From Patiria pectinifera (taxonomy: Eukaryota > Echinodermata > Asteroidea > Valvatida > Asterinidae): a stretch of 64,000 nt of DNA. Positions within the stretch are counted from its first letter, which is position 1, and every line of letters starts with the position of its first letter. The DNA lies in NCBI GenBank assembly GCA_029964075.1, contig CM057130.1, forward strand, positions 1,426,001 through 1,490,000. Direction: 5' to 3'. This document shows, piece after piece, positions 13,901 through 23,762 of the stretch. A program made the position numbers and the translations under genes. Under the pieces are notes generated by a model that worked only from the letters and a program-made list of their open reading frames with translations, had not been told where the DNA came from and did not search any database.

Positions 13901-16900
13901 ACTTGCTGTAGTCTCTTGGCTGCAAAAACGTCATTGTGGACATGCATTTCAAAGGGTGCTCGTGGCTGGGTGTGGATCTTTTCTGGATTTTATAAGGGTA
14001 GGTGGCTTAGTTGTTAAAGTCAACATATACCGAGCCCACAGGCTAATATAAGCAATGAACTGAGATTTGCAATAAAGTTGGACTTTATTTTAGGAACGTA
14101 AATTTGGGATTTCTTTCAACAAATTGGTCAGACAGAATAGGGATGGTTATATTTATAGCCCCCCCCCTCCTCCCCACCCATCTTAAATTGACCCTTGGTG
14201 ATATTTTCCTTTTCTTTTTGGTAACAGGGCAGCATTAGGCGGTCACACCTGTATCTGTTCCATCCTGATCAGTGAGGACGTTGACCCCAACATTCAGGAC
14301 TTCAGCGGCAGGACTCCTCTGCAGTGTGCCAGCTATGGAGGCTTCACCAACAGTATCTCCCTCCTGCTGGACAAAGAAGCCGACCCAAACTCTCAAGACA
14401 TTGAAGTAAGCTCGCACAAACAAAGTCCATTTCTAGCCATTTTGGACCACCGGACCAATTTATTTCCAAGACTTGAATTAAAGGGAATATACAACATTTG
14501 CAAACATCGGAAAACAAAACTACCAAATTTTTACGAAATACCTTACTAGGATGTTGGTAAAATTATGGCACCTGGTGTGAAGTCATTTTCAAGAAAAGTG
14601 GTATTTTGTACAAATTTCCAACGGTGGTCGGCCGACCACCGTTGGAATAGCCTAACTATTTTTCAACTACTGCTCCAAATTTACCATTTTTTTTCAGTCC
14701 AAATTTTGTTTGCTATTGGTTACATGTTCATGAACGGGTGCAGGCCAGCTAGACTCGTTTCCTTACATTACAATTTTCCGGCATCTGTAAATTGATTCAT
14801 TTCATCTTAAGTGGAGTCAGGGAACCAGACTACTTGAACATTTTTGTTTTTCTTGGTTTTTCCAGCATTTTCGAACACAAAACTTCAAACTTGTCAGTGT
14901 AACAATATTTGATCTATTATACTAACCCCTCAAATAGTTCATTTCTGAAAATTACAGCAAAAGCCAATGATGTACATTCCCTTTAAGTCTTAATTAAGAA
15001 ATTTCGGGAAAAAAATTCAACATTTGAAATATTTTAGGAGCCACTACATCAAAAGATCAACCGTTGCAATCGATCAGAACAATTCGAGAGTCCAGTCAAT
15101 GGAAAATTATAAACATAAAGTTTGCCTGCCTGAAACCAACATCTATTTGATTCAAGCTGAGTCCCTCCTTGCTTACTTTATCTTCTACCTCTGTGACTTG
15201 GGTTCCAATCCAACCGAATTGGGTACTCAGTCAAGGCGTAGTCGGTTCCCTCCACCTGAACATTTGCTCATCGTCTTCTCTCTAAGTATCTTCAGGCTTG
15301 CAAAGTATATTACCAGGGGAGCTTTTGAGGAATCCTTTGTTTCATTACCATTTTCTTTACAATGAATAATAGTCCAGTAATAACAAATGGATAACAAATA
15401 CTTTATCTCTACACAGGGCATGACCGCCTTGCACTGGTGCTGCAGTTCCGGTTACCTAGACGCCGCCAAGCTTCTTCTCGACAACGGAGCCTTCCCCAAC
15501 CACATTGAGTACACCGAGGACCGCTTGACTCCCCTAGACTATGCCTTACTGAACGAGCACCATCACGTGGCTCAATACATGATCGAGCAGGGGGCGCTGT
15601 CCATCACTGGGATACGCGACATGGCCGCCATCCGGGTCCAGGCCTACTTCCGGGGTTACCGTGTCCGTAAGACCTTCGTGGAAAGGAAACAACTGTTGAT
15701 GAAGCACGAACAACTGCGGAAGGATGCCGCAAAGTTAGTATGAGCATACATGTACCTGTAATGGCTCTGTGTTGGCACTTGCCAGCTAACTATTGATGAA
15801 AGTGTGACCAGTTATTGATAAGTGAGGGTATATAGCAGTAGCATTTTACGTCATACACCAACAAGAGGCTCATTTCTCTTGCATCAATATCAGCCAAAAA
15901 AGCGCCCTCTACTACATGATTTTTGTACACCATTTGCTGTATGTGTCACACACCCTCATTGGTTGAGCAAAATTTAATCAAGACTGTTCACTCTAACACA
16001 TCTGGGTTGCTTATGCCATTTATAAAGGATTGATTTCTCCAAACAATGACTTTGTATTCTCAGTTCTTATGATCTGCTTTGGCATTCACAGGAAGAGAGT
16101 GGAGATGACCAAGAAAATTGAGACGGAGGAAACCTCAAGAAAAGACGCAGAAAACTCTGATTCTCAGACGGGACAAGTACGTAATGAAGAAGAAGTAAAT
16201 GACGGAGAATCACACGTGGTGCACACTGAATTACAAACCGCCTCCAAATTGGAAACGGAACTGGAGCCTGGGCAACCCAAGAGACTGTGCTGGGAAGCAG
16301 AAACACAGAGAGCTTCTAAAAAGAGCAAAGAGGACACAGAAGTGACAGATGAAAAGAGTCATCCCGGAGATCAGACCAGCTCGGACAGCGGAAGGACTAG
16401 TGACTTCATCACAGATGATGAAGTTAATCTGGGATTGGGTGATTCAGATCACAAATGCCACAAGAAGGATCATGTGACAGAAATCCAGGCCGCTGGTCTC
16501 CAAAATTTCAGATCATCAGAAGTTGCAGAGGTTATCGGGAAAAGTGAAATAGACTTCTCAGATACGAACCGCCAAACGGACACACCAGTTGTGAATGCGA
16601 ATTCAAATAACAGTAACAGTAATCTAGACTTTACAGCAAAAAGCCTAGAAAAGAGAGAAGAGGTTGAAGATAGTAGATTTCTTGGAGAACCACAGAGATG
16701 TACATGCTCAATGGTTAATTGTGGAAGTAACTCATGTGGCATGGAGGTTGCTGTCAACCAGCAAGCGTCATCTGAGGACAGACAGCAGTCGGTTGAGATG
16801 GAGAGGCAGAGAGTTTGGAGGAGGGAGAGTGATGTAGCAGCCGTCATCCAAAGAGCATGGAGAAAGTAAGGAACTTACTCTGTCTTGGCAATGTGTGTTT

Positions 16901-19900
16901 TTCAATTCTTTCATTCTTTCCATTTGTTCAATTTCAAATGAGTAGATATGTCATTAACCCATAGGTCCTCAAAGTGTCCTATGTGCCCTGTTGTTTACTC
17001 CTCAAGCTAACCTGGTACTACATGTATATGTAACACATTGAAAACTTCAGTGTAATTGCATTGAAATTCTGGAAACAACTAAAGAGGGGGCAAGGTGATA
17101 TGGACTCTACAAGTCCACGTACAAAAATAATTTTAATTTGAAAAACAAAATATATAAGTGCCCAAAGGTCTTCATTACCAATTTTCGGCTAGTCTGTTTG
17201 TGAAGTAAGTGAGCTTTCCCTCCTCGGCCACTCTCCATAGCCACATCTCTTCTTTTCATGCAATTCATCGTCTCTTTCATTTAACTTATCCTCATGGCAA
17301 CTATTCAATATGTCTCGGTTTTTGGTGTCCCGTCTCATGTTTTGTCTTGTTTGTCTTGTCTTTAGTTTCCCTTTGACTGTTTTTGTGTTTATTCCTATTG
17401 TCTGTGTCTACTGTCCTGTATTTTTTCGTTAATGTGCTAGGCTGTTCTCTACAAGCTTCGGTTTATATGAACAGCCCCATACTCGTCACCCTAATTTAAT
17501 ATATTTAGTCGTTGTACTACATTGTTGTATTATTATTTATTTAATCTATACAATTACCTTCTTTTTATTTGAAAACTTAGTTTGACTTATTTGTGGAAAG
17601 TATGGACATAAATGTTGCCTTTGAATTTGTATTTGAAAGACAGTTTAAGAACAAAGAATTCCTTAGGTTACCCCTGTCAAAATGCACTCCTCTTTGGGGT
17701 TAAATCTGTATACACTTTGTATATATACATGTACATGTTTGTAAAAGTTTTGACTTGCTTTAATTTACATAGTTTCAAGCAAAGGCAACAGATCAAAAAC
17801 AGCCTCACTCATCATCACCGGGTCACACGCCATCCAAATCAGCAGGACAGTAGAACAGACCCCAAGGCACACTGCAGGACAGAACCCAGGCCAGACACAC
17901 AGCAAGCTAGGAGAGGTGGCACAAGGAGCAGGCAGCAGTCAGCATTGACAAGTGGCAACACAGGGAAACCACAGCTGAACGCACTCAGACAAGCACTCGT
18001 GATGAGTAAGATATATGGTGCGTACTATAACGTACTGCTACAATTGTCTGCTGACAAGTGGTCCCTTATTGTTTTATACTGAAAGAGGAGCTTAGTGTAC
18101 ATGCTGAATGACCCTGAGGCAGCGTTGTATTCAAGTCCATCACAAGTCCGCACAAATCCCACAAGTCCCTACAAGTCCATCACAAGTCCCCACGAATCCC
18201 CACAAGTCCCTGCAAGTCCATCACAAGTCCATCACAAGTCCATCACAAGTCCATCACAAGTCCTTCAGTCTCAAAGGGGCACTAGGTCCTGAAATCCCAA
18301 AAAAAATCATGTTTTGGATTGTTTACTTATCTTATTTCAAACGTGGTTGAAAGGAAACCGACCTAATGTCTTTATATCGTTCCCGAGAAAAGACACACAA
18401 AAAAACCGGTTGAATACGTTTTTCGTGTCGTTCTCATACAGTGTACGATATACACATTGTGTGTCTCGGGAACAGAAGTGACCAATCACCAATGCAAAAA
18501 AATTGTGGTTTCTTCAACGTCCGCAAAAGGCGAACACTTTACGCGTATGAATGAAATCGAAAACTAGCATCCAAACGGCTCGAATTGATGGGGTCGCAAA
18601 AGTGGACCCTGAAATTCATTCTCGCACACATAATACAGGAATAACACAAAAACGCCCAGTTTTTAAAGGATAGTTGTGTGGATGTTTCTATCCTAGTTTT
18701 AAATGTTCTTTCCGGATAACATAATCTCGTTCAAAGTGCGTTTTGTAGCTCAATTGGGCTGTTCCAGGACCTAGTGTCCCTTCAAGTAAAGTCACTAGCT
18801 ATTCCTTTGTCGTTGTTCATCCTGTTACTTGTGACTGGACTTATGAAAGGACTTGTGATGGACTCGATCGACACTGCCCTGAGGGAGAACAACACCCATT
18901 GGCAATTCCATAAACAGACAGCAATTGTTTTTCTCTACTGTTGAATTATTGTTATGAGATTTTGGAATTGATAATTAAATTATTGGGAACGTAGGCTCAA
19001 CAGGATTTTCCCAAGTTTGACAAACTGCATAATTTGAATATGCTGTGCTGTTGCTTTATGAATTCCATGATTGCTTTGAAATGTGCATGTCACAGGATAC
19101 ATCACTCTATTGGTAACATCTTTCTTAATCAATAAACTAGTTATCCCAATCATCATGTTCATTTTCAGACAAGAAGCAATCGGCTACTACATCGCAGCGC
19201 ACTGCGCCATTTGTCCACAGAGCCCGACCTCAGGAACAGCGATATATCCCATCTGCTGTAGGTATGTATAGATCATAGGTTAGGTTGTGCCTAAAACATT
19301 TGCCTACTACATCTGCTTCTTTTGTCAACATGTACCCATGTTATTGTAATAGACAAAGACCTGGAGTCCGTAACCAGACTATCACAGATCTAGTCGCCAG
19401 TCAATCGCAAATCAACCCAGGTTCAGCCATAAGCAACATGGAACGGAAAACAACATAGGGATGCTTGTGCAGTTAAATTGGTGATCATGAAGTGTAGGGC
19501 CCCTGTTTTGTTTTGATCAAATTAGAGTCAAAAATATATTTTATTGCTCAAAAATCACCTTTACAATCAAAACAGACTTTTCTCAATTCTAATGACACCC
19601 ATTTTGCAATTTTGAACAGATTCTTGGGGTAGAAATCACGATTTTCCTGCGCGGTTTGTGCCTTACGATTCAGAGCGCCGTGTGTGCTCACAGTACATTG
19701 CGTGGTGATTGCCATCTTTATTTTCGGGTCGCGTGTTGTCGCCGCACTGTCATCGTCATTTTACCCCCAAATTTCCCTCAAAAAATCAAAACCCTGCCCT
19801 TTATCTATGACGTACCTGTTTATTGAGAATGTCGCCAACTAGTTTGGTAGGCCAATAATTTTAAAGTGGATTTTGTTCCCTTATAGGAACCAGGCCCTAC

Positions 19901-20927
19901 ACTTCACGATCGCCGTTAAATTAGCTTGTATGAGTGGAAACTCGGAGTAAATGCCTGCTGTCGTCCATTCATACTCTTTAAAGTAATGATGCATTTTTAT
20001 TATTTTGCAGCATTGTCTTTCAACTTTGCAATCGACCAGTACCGACCCAAGGTTCAGAATGTCAGGGCTGCATCCAGCTTACAGCAACTGAATCACCGAC
20101 GGAAAACATCTCCAAGTCCACAAAACAGCGGTTCGTACACAGGTGAGAAAATCTGGTTTAGTATTATTTCAGTATATTTTAAAACCATGAATTTGGGAGC
20201 AAACCCAAACTTTTTTTCTTTATATTTGACTATGTTGTTATAATTTTGTAGAACCTCAAACCATAGGTTTTTACGAAAAGGTACATTTGTGGGGTACTCC
20301 ACAAAGGGAACAATGCTACCCCACGAGTTGGTGTTTGACCGTTCCCCGCAAGGAAAATTCGGAAAGAAGAGGGATAAAAAGAAAACGATCCAAGTACCCC
20401 CCCCCCCCACCCCCTCTTCAACTTTTGGTGCGTTTGCAAGTTTGTGGAAAGCACACTTAGAGAAAAAGTGTGTTCTCAGCTTATTTCTTTTTGGGTTGGG
20501 CCAGACACTTTGTCACTAATAGAGCGTGCCAGTTAATGTTGTGAATGTCCTGCGTTTGTATTTCATCATGACTGATTTCTGAGACTTCATTTTAGTCATT
20601 AATTTTCAATATAATGTCATTGTAATGCTTTCTTTTCTGTACCCGGAAGTACTTTTTTCCTGTAAAAACTTGCTCCTTTAAAAAAAAAAATTATTAAACA
20701 TTTTTTTTTTAATTTGGGTCTTTTTTAGACAGTTAATAAACTTTCTATTACTGGGGTCTCAAAAAAAATTTCAGGGCAACTCTGTTGCATCTCCCCATGC
20801 AGGAGTAGTGTTTTGTTTTGCTGATCAGCATTTTGTTTCGCTGTTCATCTCAGATAAGGAAGTACGTCGGGCGGGCAGTGGACGGTCCTCCAAGAATGCA
20901 AGGAGTTTCTCCTACAACCATTATTGA
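1942..20927 (+). CDS. INVS: Inversin (nephrocystin-2), complete, 18 coding exons
   Basis: Ankyrin-repeat/IQ scaffold of the proximal primary cilium (inversin compartment), known to bind calmodulin, nephrocystins and Dishevelled. Exons: 1942-2131, 3012-3178, 4932-5105, 6991-7056, 7526-7630, 8625-8735, 9208-9390, 10460-10628, 11098-11153, 12261-12360, 13048-13099, 14228-14405, 15417-15733, 16092-16865, 17773-18017, 19169-19261, 20011-20142, 20854-20927. The sum is 3186 bp, 1061 codons plus stop, against about 1065 in human. Every junction keeps phase, and all introns are GT-AG except intron 4 (GC-AG). Order: N-terminal ankyrin array (about residues 48-570), IQ1 (about 588-605), a variable charged linker, IQ2 (about 870-890), and a short conserved tail ending in SFSYNHY. 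The ATG at 1942 directly follows an acceptor (TTTGCAG), so a non-coding 5' exon upstream is likely. The in-frame ATG at 1981 is an alternative start. Homology was judged from remembered family sequence, not a search. Confidence 0.96.
2341..2503. mobile_element. Short MITE with hAT-like ends
   Basis: Begins CAGGGGTGTGA and ends TCACACCCCTG. It is flanked on both sides by TTTGTA. The 163-bp interior repeats TTTCAGCTTTTT. CAGGGGTG ends resemble hAT elements, though these usually duplicate 8 bp. It sits beside a fragment of the TTAA-ended family. Confidence 0.6.
2504..2945. mobile_element. Truncated copy of the TTAA-ended MITE family
   Basis: Shares CAATTTCCAACACTGGTCGG, the GCCAGCTAGACTGGTTCCC segment and the later GTGGAGTCAGGGAACCAGAC with the full elements at 6379-6909 and 14478-14986, but is more diverged and lacks a clear left end. 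Confidence 0.65.
3233..3431. repeat. Fold-back element, arms about 95 bp
   Basis: The left arm (TTTGCAGTAACACC, TGTGGTTCTGAGGAAAACCA, TTTCGAACAGTGTGCTCTG) is matched in reverse complement by the right arm ending GGTGTTACTGCAAA, with only a few bases between arms at TGATGA. A fragment of the family lies at 37004-37060. Confidence 0.75.
3562..3955. mobile_element. MITE with ACCCACAGATTCTGTG ends, copy 1
   Basis: Left end AACACCTCACCCACAGATTC and right end GAATCTGTGGGTGAAGTGTT are inverted. A related copy is at 56869-57175 in the opposite orientation, sharing the GGCCGAGAGCGAGTC segment. Confidence 0.6.
3954..4117. repeat. Hairpin element
   Basis: Inverted arms ACAAATATTGAATGCTT / AAGCATTCAATATTTGT enclose a tighter hairpin (GGTGATCCATGGA / TCCATGGATCACC, CTATTTTCCC / GGGAAAATAG) with the loop around 4030-4045. 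It abuts the element ending at 3955. Confidence 0.7.
4475..4869. mobile_element. MITE with AGTCTCCGGTTTCTGGTATG inverted ends, copy 1
   Basis: The terminal inverted repeats are TAAGGCCAAAA plus the named 20-mer, and its reverse complement before TTTTGGCCTA at the right end. The interior shares GTCGGCTGATGACTGCAAAT with the copy at 30605-30972. It lies in INVS intron 2, ending 62 bases before exon 3. Confidence 0.8.
5832..6337. repeat. Large fold-back MITE, arms about 250 bp
   Basis: The whole 506-bp segment is an imperfect palindrome centred near 6085 (AACAATTCACATA / TATGTGAATTGTT). Outer ends are ACAGGGTGAG / CTCGCCCTGT. Arms include TTGAATGATTCTTGTACTAA and its complement. It has no coding capacity and lies in INVS intron 3. 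Confidence 0.85.
6379..6909. mobile_element. TTAA-ended MITE, copy 1
   Basis: Ends TTAAAGGGAATATACAACAT and ...ATGTACATTCCCTTTAA. A perfect 28-bp palindrome lies at 6543-6570, centred on GGTCGGCCGACC. Near-identical to 14478-14986. TTAA at both ends suggests a piggyBac- or Kolobok-type target. Confidence 0.85.
7639..8052. repeat. Fold-back MITE with TTAA ends, arms about 130 bp
   Basis: TTAAAGAGGTTGTGGAATGC is inverted at the right end (GCATTCCACAACCTCTTTAA). Long arms include GACGGAAATGTCTTCGAGCA and AACAATAGTCGTTTTTATTT. A short unique centre spans about 7790-7895. It starts 9 bases after INVS exon 5. Confidence 0.85.
9926..10216 (-). mobile_element. tRNA-derived SINE, copy 1
   Basis: On the minus strand a tRNA-like head (GGGTTCGAATCCCGCC B box; TTGGCGTAGCGGTA A-box region) is followed by a body and a (TAA)n tail seen as (TTA)n at 9930-9949. 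A near-identical copy is at 47623-47922. Confidence 0.8.
12000..12075. mobile_element. Fragment of the TTAAAG MITE family
   Basis: ATTTTGAGCAATTTTGTTGC and the ACAAATGATCCTAC end resemble the ends of the elements at 48659-49180 and 60114-60674. Short and diverged. Confidence 0.4.
13425..13471. repeat. Short tandem duplication
   Basis: The unit GCGCCACATCGCACAGTAT occurs twice in tandem and a third partial unit follows (GCGCCAC). Confidence 0.7.
13645..13813. repeat. Fold-back element in INVS intron 11
   Basis: GGAAATAAATATGTGCTTGG is matched by CCAAGCACATATTTATTCCC. Inner arms TTTAAAACAGGCTAGGGGCC / GGCCCCTAGCCGGTTTTTAAA enclose a GC-rich centre. Confidence 0.75.
14478..14986. mobile_element. 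TTAA-ended MITE, copy 2
   Basis: Same ends, same internal 28-bp palindrome (14618-14645) and same order of segments as 6379-6909. It lies in INVS intron 12, so the two best copies are in one gene. Confidence 0.85.
15178..15372 (+). mobile_element. Diverged plus-strand SINE of the 9926 family
   Basis: B box GGGTTCCAATCC is followed by segments matching the minus strand of 9926-10216 (CTTCAGGCTTGC, GAGGAATCCTTTGTTTCATTACCA). It ends 45 bases before INVS exon 13. Confidence 0.6.
15417..15733 (+). other. INVS: INVS exon 13: last ankyrin repeats and IQ1
   Basis: This exon encodes the last ankyrin units and then a first IQ calmodulin-binding motif, AAIRVQAYFRGYRVRKTF. The canonical Ile-Gln is Val-Gln here, while the RG and basic positions are kept. 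It continues into LLMKHEQLRKDAAK, a highly conserved inversin segment. The donor is the weaker GTTAGT, which splits a Lys codon completed by exon 14 at 16092. Confidence 0.93.
16092..16865 (+). other. INVS: INVS exon 14: large disordered linker exon and start of IQ2
   Basis: This 774-bp exon is the largest of the gene. It begins with a basic helix continuing from exon 13, then runs through a hydrophilic Ser/Glu/Asp-rich stretch with no recognised domain. It ends in AAVIQRAWRK, whose second half (FKQRQQI) lies in exon 15, so intron 14 interrupts the second IQ motif. The linker is poorly conserved in this family. Confidence 0.9.
17210..17590. other. T-rich intronic sequence, possibly a LINE 3' UTR
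   Basis: Long pyrimidine-rich stretch with TTCGGTTTATATGAACAGCC and an AT-rich end. It resembles non-LTR 3' UTRs only in composition. I see no coding remnant. Confidence 0.25.
18131..18268 (+). repeat. Minisatellite CAAGTCC-type
   Basis: Irregular tandem copies of CAAGTCCATCA and variants with CCCTA, CCCCACGAATC and CCCTG interruptions. The last four units are identical, indicating recent expansion. Confidence 0.85.
18273..18782. mobile_element. MITE with AAGGGGCACTAGGTCCTG ends
   Basis: Inverted ends AAGGGGCACTAGGTCCTGAA and CAGGACCTAGTGTCCCTT delimit about 510 bp inserted between the arms of the composite element in INVS intron 15. Confidence 0.75.
19472..19924. mobile_element. MITE with GAAGTGTAGGGCC ends
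   Basis: Left TTAAATTGGTGATCATGAAG then TGTAGGGCC. The right end reads the reverse complement with two or three differences (GGCCCTACACTTCACGATCG). No coding capacity; INVS intron 16. Confidence 0.75.
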
Positions 20928-21230
20928 AGTCATGGTCGCCATGGTCAAGCATCACCTCAGAGGTGAAGATGAACGTCAGTGTTGAAGGACAGTTGAACAC
21001 CATTGCCTGTGTGTTAGCCCAGGTGGACTCCCTTTTCTCCCTATGTTACGGAGGGAGTCCAGGATATGAAGTACCCAAAACCGGGCGAAAAAATTTATGA
21101 CCAATATTTTCAATATGTTTACCTTGTTGGAGAAGCCAATTTTTACGTCCTAGTATTCTACGTGTCCTTATCTATTGGGCCGCTGGGTTCAGGAATTCCA
21201 TATGCGATGCTGACCGACCTTAATCAGGAA

Positions 21231-21236
21231 AATAAA
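21231..21236 (+). terminator. Candidate INVS polyadenylation signal
   Basis: AATAAA lies about 300 bases after the INVS stop codon and is followed by a T/G-rich stretch (ttgtacgtgtttgta). It is the first canonical hexamer I see after the stop. Transcript evidence is absent. Confidence 0.45.
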
Positions 21237-21589
21237 CTCGAAGGCAACGTTAAACTTGTACGTGTTTGTAGACTCTTTTCATCAGTTCCTCACCGCCGAG
21301 TCTATTCTAGTCGTACATGATGTACGTAGCTGTGCAGCGTGTAGTCTGGTTCCCTAGACCGGACAATTATTCTCGGCGCTCATATCACGTCTGGTCTGGG
21401 AGCCAGACTATGCAGCGTGAATATGCAGTGCGCACGCGCGATTTGCTTAGTAACCACCCTCATACGCACGTGCACTTACTTGTTTTACTTACTTATTTTT
21501 AATTGAACTTATATTTTCGTTGTTAAAGAGCTAATGAACTGTACTCTCCCAAACATGCATAAATATTTGCGATGTATTGTTTTAAAGGG

Positions 21590-21856
21590 GGGTGAGTGTG
21601 GCCACGTGGTTAGGGGTCGTGACTCATGATCAGAGGGTCCGGGGTTCAAATCCAGCTGCTGGCCACATGTTGCGTCCTTGGGCAAGCCACTTCACCCCCA
21701 CTGGCCTCTCTCCACCCAGGAGTATAAATGGGTACCGGCATTAGCTGGGGAGTAACCTGCGATGGACTAGCATCCCATCCAGGGGGAGTAGAAATATTCT
21801 CAGTCGTTTCATGCTACTGAAACTGGAGATAAACGCCGGCCTGACAGGCCACATTG
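21590..21856 (+). mobile_element. tRNA-derived SINE with MIR-like tail segment
   Basis: A-box-like TGGCCACGTGGTTAGGGG and B box GGGTTCAAATCC are 40 bases apart. They are followed by TCCTTGGGCAAGCCACTT, a phrase also seen in vertebrate MIR and other CORE-type SINEs. Lies between INVS and the coiled-coil gene. Confidence 0.65.
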
Positions 21857-22399
21857 GCTTGTGACAGACTTTACTTACAGTACTTTTTAAAAAGCTGTGA
21901 AAAAGAGGACACTTTTTTGGACACACTGTACAAAACAAACCAAAGCTGTTTACAGCTAAGGAGGATTGTTCAACTTTTGACTTGGTTTAAATTTCATATA
22001 TCTGCAATTTACAGAGTTTTAGTTGATGTATGTCTCGAGGTTTTCTCCCACTATAAAACTGAAAAACTACTTCCTATTCCCACCTTCCAACAGTCTTTCT
22101 GTTTAGACAATTTATCTGAAATGTGCCTGACTTCTGAAATCGTCAGTTTTCTCTTCATTGTATTTTCTAACCTTCCATGAAAGCATTTTAAATTGTCATT
22201 TTGTATGTATTTATATTTATTCAGTCAATGTTATCTATGAGGTACATGAAATGTCATATTTTATACAGGCATTTAGTTTTGTACAGTTTGGCAAATGCAG
22301 GAATTGTTTTTTAAGGAGTTTTCAAAAGTCTTCCAAACTGCCATATTTTCTTCAGGCAATATCTACTTTTGTACATTTTGTTTTCTGAATCTACATGTA

Positions 22400-23460
22400 G
22401 ATTATAATACCAATTGTATTAACCTTAAACCTCAAAGATCTTTCCATAATCTGTCCACTATAACTGTGAATGGGGCTCGATGCCCTTGAAAAGAATAGGC
22501 CGATTGGTTTTTGTGCACTGTGTGGAGTTAGGAGGATCCTGCTCAAAAGGTAGTCTGAGCATCACCCATTGTCCTACGGAGTCGTCTCCGTAACCAACGT
22601 CTGAAATTTCTGAGCAATGAAAATTTTATGTAATCAAAATCAACTTTCAAAATTGTGATGTCATTTTGATCAGAAATGTGGACTAAGCTAATGATTGGTC
22701 AATTTGGTCAGAATGACGAGGTCAATGTGTGGTCTTTTTTGCATAATTAATCAAATAATTAATCGCATATCATAGACCTTTGCTGTATTCATAGACTACT
22801 CAAAAGGTTGAAGCACTAATCAAAATGGTAATGCTGTCATTATATGGAAAGGGATTATTTCTCTTCAAAAACACGCCAATTCCGATCAAATCCTTTTTAT
22901 CTTCTTGGAATGTTTTGAAGATAATACAGGCTCCAGTCTCATTTTTTTCCCAAAGAAAAAAAAAGATGGCGTGACTGAACGACAAAACTTGGGGAACTGC
23001 CAACGTAGGGCAATCCAGAGGTCGCAGGTTCAAACCCCGCTTCAGTCAATTTCTTCGTTCAACTTTAAATTCCTTAAAAGGATAATTGATACAGAGAAAA
23101 GCTTTTTATTTGAAAGTGCATGATTCATTTTGGTGCAGTTACCTTTTAGCAATGTGTATAATACATTGTACATGTTTAAGTATTGAACATGACCGGCCTT
23201 TTGTATTGGATTTTTACATACTGTATTTGAAATTTTGTATTCATTTATTTGTATTGAAAATGCAAGGAATTCATTTTTAAATTTTATACATGTACATTGT
23301 ATTTTTTTTTTAAATGCTAACACAAAAAAACAAGTATTCAACCCTTTACTGTCATTGTCAGTTCAGGTGCTTTGCTAGAATTAAAAATGCCAGCCGAAAG
23401 CAGTACAATGCAGCATCTTCAATTTTCCGTTCTTACTATTTGAATGTGATAACAGCGATT
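22400..23460. other. Intergenic stretch, little recognised
   Basis: AT-rich. The only feature is a tRNA-like segment at 22970-23046 with B box AGGTTCAAACCCC and possible acceptor pairing TGACTGAA / TTCAGTCA. No open frame with codon bias was seen. Confidence 0.35.
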
Positions 23461-23461
23461 G

Positions 23462-23652
23462 CAGTCGACTCCTGTAGTTAATTACAAACTAAGCTTGACC
23501 TGCCTAAAATGTTTGTTATAACAGAATTTTGTATTAAGAGGAGTGCCGGTCCCATTCAATGTGCACATTTATGCACGGTCAAGACCGAGGCTGAGTGTTC
23601 ACTATAACCAGAATTATGTTGTAAGAGAGTTTGTACTAACGAGAGTCGACTG
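23462..23652. mobile_element. pogo/Tigger-like MITE, copy 1
   Basis: Ends CAGTCGACTCCTG and CGAGAGTCGACTG. The interior shares TTTTGTATTAAGAGGA and TGCACATTTATGCAC with 29547-29726. A TA flanks the right end only. Confidence 0.65.
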
Positions 23653-23756
23653 TAGTCCGGCAAGTTTGGTAATGACGAAGCAGCAAAAGGGTTCATTTGG
23701 AAAAGTAAACTCTTTCCCAATAAAAACAAGTATTTATGTCATGGTTCAAGCCAAAA

Positions 23757-23762
23757 GTTTAT
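23757..23762 (-). terminator. Candidate polyadenylation signal for the coiled-coil gene
   Basis: TTTATT on the plus strand reads AATAAA on the minus strand, about 850 bases beyond the stop codon at 24613. A long 3' UTR would be needed, so this is only a candidate. Confidence 0.35.

Larger units (their letters stand above)
1942..15600 (+). other. INVS: INVS ankyrin-repeat exons with D-box
   Basis: Exons 1-13 encode a continuous ankyrin array. Recognisable repeat cores include THAAAVNGDKSALSKLL (exon 1), GRTPLMLTVLADR (exon 2), SALHLATRHDN (exon 3), RTALHWSSSYGN (exon 4), KTPLHWAASAGHD (exon 5), RTALHLAVAQGN (exon 6), RTPLHWAAVLGH and ATPLHYAAQNNH (exon 7), RTALMWAAGKGAD (exon 8), ALHAAAMCGH (exons 8/9), HTPLFRAAEMGH (exon 10) and MTALHWCCSSGY (exon 13). 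In exon 12, around residues 486-494, RTPLQCASY aligns with the first destruction box known for vertebrate inversin, a motif linked to anaphase-promoting-complex binding. Most repeats are cut by introns, so exon borders do not coincide with repeat borders. Confidence 0.93.
18101..18890. mobile_element. Composite element with minisatellite left arm
   Basis: CCCTGAGGCAGCGTTGTA on the left is inverted at the right (ACACTGCCCTGAGGG), with CAAGTCCATCACAAGTC against GACTTGTGATGGACT just inside. The left arm expanded into a minisatellite, and the element is split by a second MITE at 18273-18782. Related fragments appear at 5648-5760. Confidence 0.6.
17773..20927 (+). other. INVS: INVS C-terminal exons 15-18
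   Basis: Exon 15 (17773-18017) finishes IQ2 and ends MSKIYG, matching the KQIYG segment of vertebrate inversins. Exons 16 (19169-19261) and 17 (20011-20142) encode a basic Ser/Gln-rich region. Exon 18 (20854-20927) encodes SGRSSKNARSFSYNHY then TGA, close to the SGRSKNFSYN end of the human protein. That supports the last short exons, which would be hard to call alone. Confidence 0.88.

Noticed and set aside
16470..16847. 125-codon minus-strand ORF
   Set aside because: Antisense shadow of INVS exon 14.
18131..18268. CRISPR-like array
   Set aside because: Units are 11-13 bases, irregular, with no spacers, in a eukaryotic intron.
22970..23046. True tRNA gene
   Set aside because: Stem pairing is imperfect, and no anticodon arm can be placed with confidence.
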